Assembly: GCF_002806995.1 (NCBI RefSeq)
Contig: NZ_NIHE01000011.1
Location: 22,466 to 86,465, forward strand
Source of the DNA: Confluentibacter lentus
GTDB taxonomy: Bacteria > Bacteroidota > Bacteroidia > Flavobacteriales > Flavobacteriaceae
Length of the DNA: 64,000 nucleotides
Direction: 5' to 3'
In this document: piece by piece, positions 61,095-64,000 of the stretch
Numbering within the stretch: the stretch's first letter is position 1
How the letters are laid out: every line of letters begins with the position of its first letter
Notes under the pieces: generated by a model
Seen by the model: only the letters and a program-made list of their open reading frames with translations
Told to the model about the DNA's origin: nothing
The model's database searches: none
Program-made: the position numbers and the translations under genes

Positions 61095-64000
61095 ATGAAA
61101 AACTTTACGCTCTCCATTCTATTTGCCTTATTTTGCTTTATTTTTAGTTATTCACAAACATATACAAACAGCGACACATATACCGTTCCTGCTGGTGTCA
61201 CTCAAATTTACGTCCAAGCCTGGGGCGCTGGTGGTGGTGGGAGTGATAGAAGTGGCAATGGCGCAGATGGTGGCAATGGTGGTGCCGGCGGTGGTTTTCG
61301 TGCAGGCTTTTTATCTGTATCACCTGGAGATATAGTAACAATAACAGTAGGTGCAAGAGGCAACGGAGCCACAGATGGTAATGGAAATGACGGGTCTGCT
61401 GGTGGAAATACCATAGTAACTCATTCTTCTGGCAGCATAACTGCTAATGGCGGTGCTGGTGGCATTGTAGGAACAAGCGCAGGCGGCCCTGCAGCTGTTG
61501 GTGGTGGTGGCTCATTTTCTGGAACTGTAACAAGTCAATTATCATATAATGGTGGTAATGGAGGAATTGGAAATACCACTGCGGGCGGCGGCGGCGGCGG
61601 CGGTGCTGGCAGTAATGGTAACGGAGTTGACGGAACAGCCACATCTGGCGGTAATGGCGGCAGTGGCAATGGTGGGAATGGAGGTTTCGCAGGAAATAGA
61701 GGGAATGGAGGTAACGGTTCAATATACGGTGGTGGCGGTGGCGCATCAGGAGATTTAACAGGTGTTGGTGGTAGAGGTGCTAACGGTTTAGTTATTATTA
61801 GCTCATTGGAGCCAGAAATAAATGTTAGAGGCAATGGAGCTAGTATTGCAGATGGAGATATTTATCCCGACCCAGCTAATCATACCGATTTTGGATCAGT
61901 AAATATTGGTAATACAGCAACCAGAGTATATACAATAAGTAATTTAGGTATCAATAATTTAAATATTTCTAATATTACTTTATCAAACACAACAGACTTT
62001 GAAATAGTGGGAACTCCCTACAGCTCTACAGTTAGTGCTGGTGGCAGCACAACATTTAGCGTTAGATATACAGGTAGTGCCGGCAAACATTCAGCAACCG
62101 TAACTATTGAAAGTGATGATACAGATGAAGGCACTTATACTTTTGTAATAAGAGGCTCTTCAAAAATCACTACGGATACCAACTTATGGACAGTGACTAA
62201 TATTACTGCTAACGCAACTCTATCAGACCCTTTCGAAATCACTTATAGTCCAGATGATTTTTTATGGATTAGTGAAAAAGCAGGAAGAATAGTTAGAGTT
62301 AGCCCAGCTGATGGTACAAATACTAAAGCTACCATACTAGATCTTACTAGCTCAGGTGCAAACAAAGTCTATTATACAAATAGTCAAGATGGATTAATGG
62401 GATTTGCTATTCATCCTGATTTATATAACGATATCAACACATCTAACAATTTTGTATATATTGCATACACTTATAATTCTGGCGGCAGGAAGCTTCGTAT
62501 TGCTAGATTCAATTATATAGCAGGAACTGGATTAATAGATTCTAGTAGTGAGATTACCCTTATAGAAGGTATAGATGCCAGCAACGACCATAATTCCGCT
62601 AGAATGGTCATTGGTCCTGATTTAAAAATATATTATACCATTGGTGACCTTGGCGCTAACCAATTTGCAAATACTTGTAAACCAGTACGATCACAAGATT
62701 TACCAACCTCTACTTCAGATTATGGCACTTATCAAGGTAAGGTACTTCGCTTAAACCTAGATGGAACCATTCCTTCAGATAATCCAACCTTAAGTGGTAT
62801 AAAAAGTCACGTTTATACGTATGGCCATAGAAATACACAAGGTATCATTTTTGGGGCTAATGGCAAATTATATGCCTCTGAACATGGAGCAAAAGTTGAT
62901 GACGAATTAAATGTTATCAAAGCAGGGAGAAATTATGGATGGCCCCATATTGCAGGATATTATGATAACCTAGCTTACGGCTATTGTAATTGGTCAAGTC
63001 AAGGTGGCAGTTGTAATGCTGGAGCGTTTACCGATCATAATTGTCCTGCTGGATTAACCTCTGTTCAAGAATTTGATCCTGTAAATAGTTCCATACTTTT
63101 AAATTTTGAACCTCCAATAGGAACTTATGATAGTACTACAAATTATGACCCTTCTGGTGGTTATTTAACTTGGCCAACCGTAGCCCCATCAAGTATAGAT
63201 ATTTATGAGGCTGGATTGATTCCTAACTGGGGAAGTTCATTGTTGATAACAACATTAAAGGAAGGCACTATATTCAGAGCTAAATTAGATGCTACTGGTG
63301 ATGCCTTGGTAGATATAACTGCTGATAACAAATATGAAGAGTTTCATTCTTCAATTGACCGTTACAGAGATTTAGCCATGGATCCTGATGGCATTACATT
63401 TTATGCCATTACTGATTCTAAGGGTGATACCTCTGGGCCATCTGGAGGCTCAAATTTACCACTAGCCAATCCAGGCGTTGTCATGAAATTCAAATACATT
63501 GGACCGCAAGCGACACCAACTACAACCTACTATGTAGATACTGATGGTGATACCTTTGGTGATAGTGCGGACGCTGGAGCTCCTTTTGCTTCTAATCCAG
63601 GCGCAGGATATAGCTTAAACAATACGGACTGTGATGATACCAATGCTTCTATTAACCCGAGCACTATCTGGTACGCAGGCGTGGACACCGATGGCGATGG
63701 TTTCTTCGGAAGCACTACATCTGTAACACAGTGCGCCTCCCCGGGCGTTGGTTACTCAACCACCGCTCCTGCGACTCCTGATTGTAACGATAACGACGAT
63801 ACCATAAACCCCGATACCATCTGGTACACGGGCGTGGACACCGATGGCGATGGTTTCTTCGGAAGTACCACTTCGGTAACACAGTGCGCTTCTCCCGGCG
63901 TTGGCTATTCAACAACCGCTCCAGCAACGCCTGATTGTAATGATAATGACGATACCATAAACCCCGATACCATCTGGTACGCTGGCGTGGACAATGATGG
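61095..64000 (+). CDS. Second secreted PQQ-dependent sugar dehydrogenase-like protein, incomplete at window end
   Basis: The frame is open from the ATG at 61095 past the end of the window, at least 968 residues. Order: signal peptide (about 1-21), glycine-rich domain (about 25-237, beginning [20 protein letters not shown]), choice-of-anchor-D-like domain (about 238-357), GSDH propeller (about 364-804, with [21 protein letters not shown] and RNYGWP), then MopE repeats with a 153-bp period. The middle domains are closely similar to those of the gene before it, so they are paralogues; the N-terminal module differs. A T9SS end is expected beyond 64000. Confidence 0.82.
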   Translation, partial: MKNFTLSILFALFCFIFSYSQTYTNSDTYTVPAGVTQIYVQAWGAGGGGSDRSGNGADGGNGGAGGGFRAGFLSVSPGDIVTITVGARGNGATDGNGNDGSAGGNTIVTHSSGSITANGGAGGIVGTSAGGPAAVGGGGSFSGTVTSQLSYNGGNGGIGNTTAGGGGGGGAGSNGNGVDGTATSGGNGGSGNGGNGGFAGNRGNGGNGSIYGGGGGASGDLTGVGGRGANGLVIISSLEPEINVRGNGASIADGDIYPDPANHTDFGSVNIGNTATRVYTISNLGINNLNISNITLSNTTDFEIVGTPYSSTVSAGGSTTFSVRYTGSAGKHSATVTIESDDTDEGTYTFVIRGSSKITTDTNLWTVTNITANATLSDPFEITYSPDDFLWISEKAGRIVRVSPADGTNTKATILDLTSSGANKVYYTNSQDGLMGFAIHPDLYNDINTSNNFVYIAYTYNSGGRKLRIARFNYIAGTGLIDSSSEITLIEGIDASNDHNSARMVIGPDLKIYYTIGDLGANQFANTCKPVRSQDLPTSTSDYGTYQGKVLRLNLDGTIPSDNPTLSGIKSHVYTYGHRNTQGIIFGANGKLYASEHGAKVDDELNVIKAGRNYGWPHIAGYYDNLAYGYCNWSSQGGSCNAGAFTDHNCPAGLTSVQEFDPVNSSILLNFEPPIGTYDSTTNYDPSGGYLTWPTVAPSSIDIYEAGLIPNWGSSLLITTLKEGTIFRAKLDATGDALVDITADNKYEEFHSSIDRYRDLAMDPDGITFYAITDSKGDTSGPSGGSNLPLANPGVVMKFKYIGPQATPTTTYYVDTDGDTFGDSADAGAPFASNPGAGYSLNNTDCDDTNASINPSTIWYAGVDTDGDGFFGSTTSVTQCASPGVGYSTTAPATPDCNDNDDTINPDTIWYTGVDTDGDGFFGSTTSVTQCASPGVGYSTTAPATPDCNDNDDTINPDTIWYAGVDND
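63666..64000 (+). repeat. 153-bp tandem repeat (51 residues), continuing past the window
   Basis: The anchor ATCTGGTAC recurs at 63666, 63819 and 63972, exactly 153 bp apart, with only scattered base changes. Each unit encodes [23 protein letters not shown] calcium-binding-type sequence with paired Cys. The repeat is visibly richer in G+C than its surroundings. Confidence 0.92.

Noticed and set aside
61208..61834. Proline-rich and Ala/Val-rich reading frames opposite or within the glycine-rich domain of the second GSDH gene
   Set aside because: They are shadows of GGT/GGC glycine codons, with no independent support.

Overview
The window is chromosomal DNA from a member of the Bacteroidetes, most likely a marine or plant-polymer-degrading Flavobacteriaceae. 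The evidence is a low G+C base composition, several secreted proteins ending in type IX secretion (Por) sorting domains, TAnnTTTG-type -7 promoter elements, an alpha+beta fused E1 dehydrogenase, a menaquinone operon, and many Flavobacteria-typical conserved hypotheticals. Starts are chosen from family N-termini and signal peptides, because Shine-Dalgarno sequences are essentially absent. Several genes appear to start with TTG (147, 13210, 16681, and on the minus strand 16597, 23253, 36140) and one with GTG (51633). No tRNA, rRNA, CRISPR array, transposase or integrase was seen.

Layout. 1-6.5 kb: an M1-peptidase-like protein with an outer-membrane barrel and no zinc motif, a fused 2-oxoacid dehydrogenase E1, DoxX, and an unknown gene. 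6.5-12.05 kb (minus strand): a compact menaquinone operon, menB-menA-UPF0173 hydrolase-menC-CPBP protease-menE. 12.3-34.9 kb: mostly housekeeping genes (ung, YfcC-type carrier, holA, glycosyltransferase, OmpA lipoprotein, Sua5/YciO, UvrD/PcrA, AsmA-like protein, patatin, M1 aminopeptidase, recG, miaE, pheT) with a secreted carbohydrate-binding-like T9SS cargo. 34.9-38.2 kb: membrane protein, DUF2007, ABC-F ATPase.

38.4-47.1 kb is an accessory metabolic and regulatory block. It holds a CE15-like glucuronoyl esterase, a Tat-exported TIM-barrel isomerase-like protein and a Tat-exported enolase-superfamily protein, which could together act on uronate-containing polysaccharide. It then has SDR + AraC, a DJ-1/AraC (GlxA-type) regulator, two tandem SRPBCC proteins and a second SDR closely related to the first. 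47.2-56.5 kb: conserved hypotheticals, a lone nucleoside-deoxyribosyltransferase/TIR-like protein with a C-terminal zinc ribbon (48145-48810), two SAM methyltransferases, ZIP transporter, DUF4268, GNAT, HlyIII, DUF4294, M42 peptidase, NUDIX and HPP proteins.

56.7-64.0 kb: two very large paralogous secreted proteins built around a soluble PQQ-dependent sugar dehydrogenase (GSDH) domain. They have different N-terminal modules, a shared choice-of-anchor-D-like domain and tandem Ca-binding-type MopE/TSP3 repeats. The first is complete and ends in a T9SS sorting domain. The second runs off the window inside a near-perfect 153-bp tandem repeat.

The observations I rate highest are the lone NDT/TIR-like zinc-ribbon protein, the GSDH pair with DNA-level tandem repeats (132, 108 and 153 bp periods), the duplicated SDR/SRPBCC block with operator-like repeats at helical-turn spacing, the zinc-less M1-barrel protein, and 7-bp tandem repeat arrays next to stop codons. 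Nothing here can be called a proven new system from sequence reading alone.
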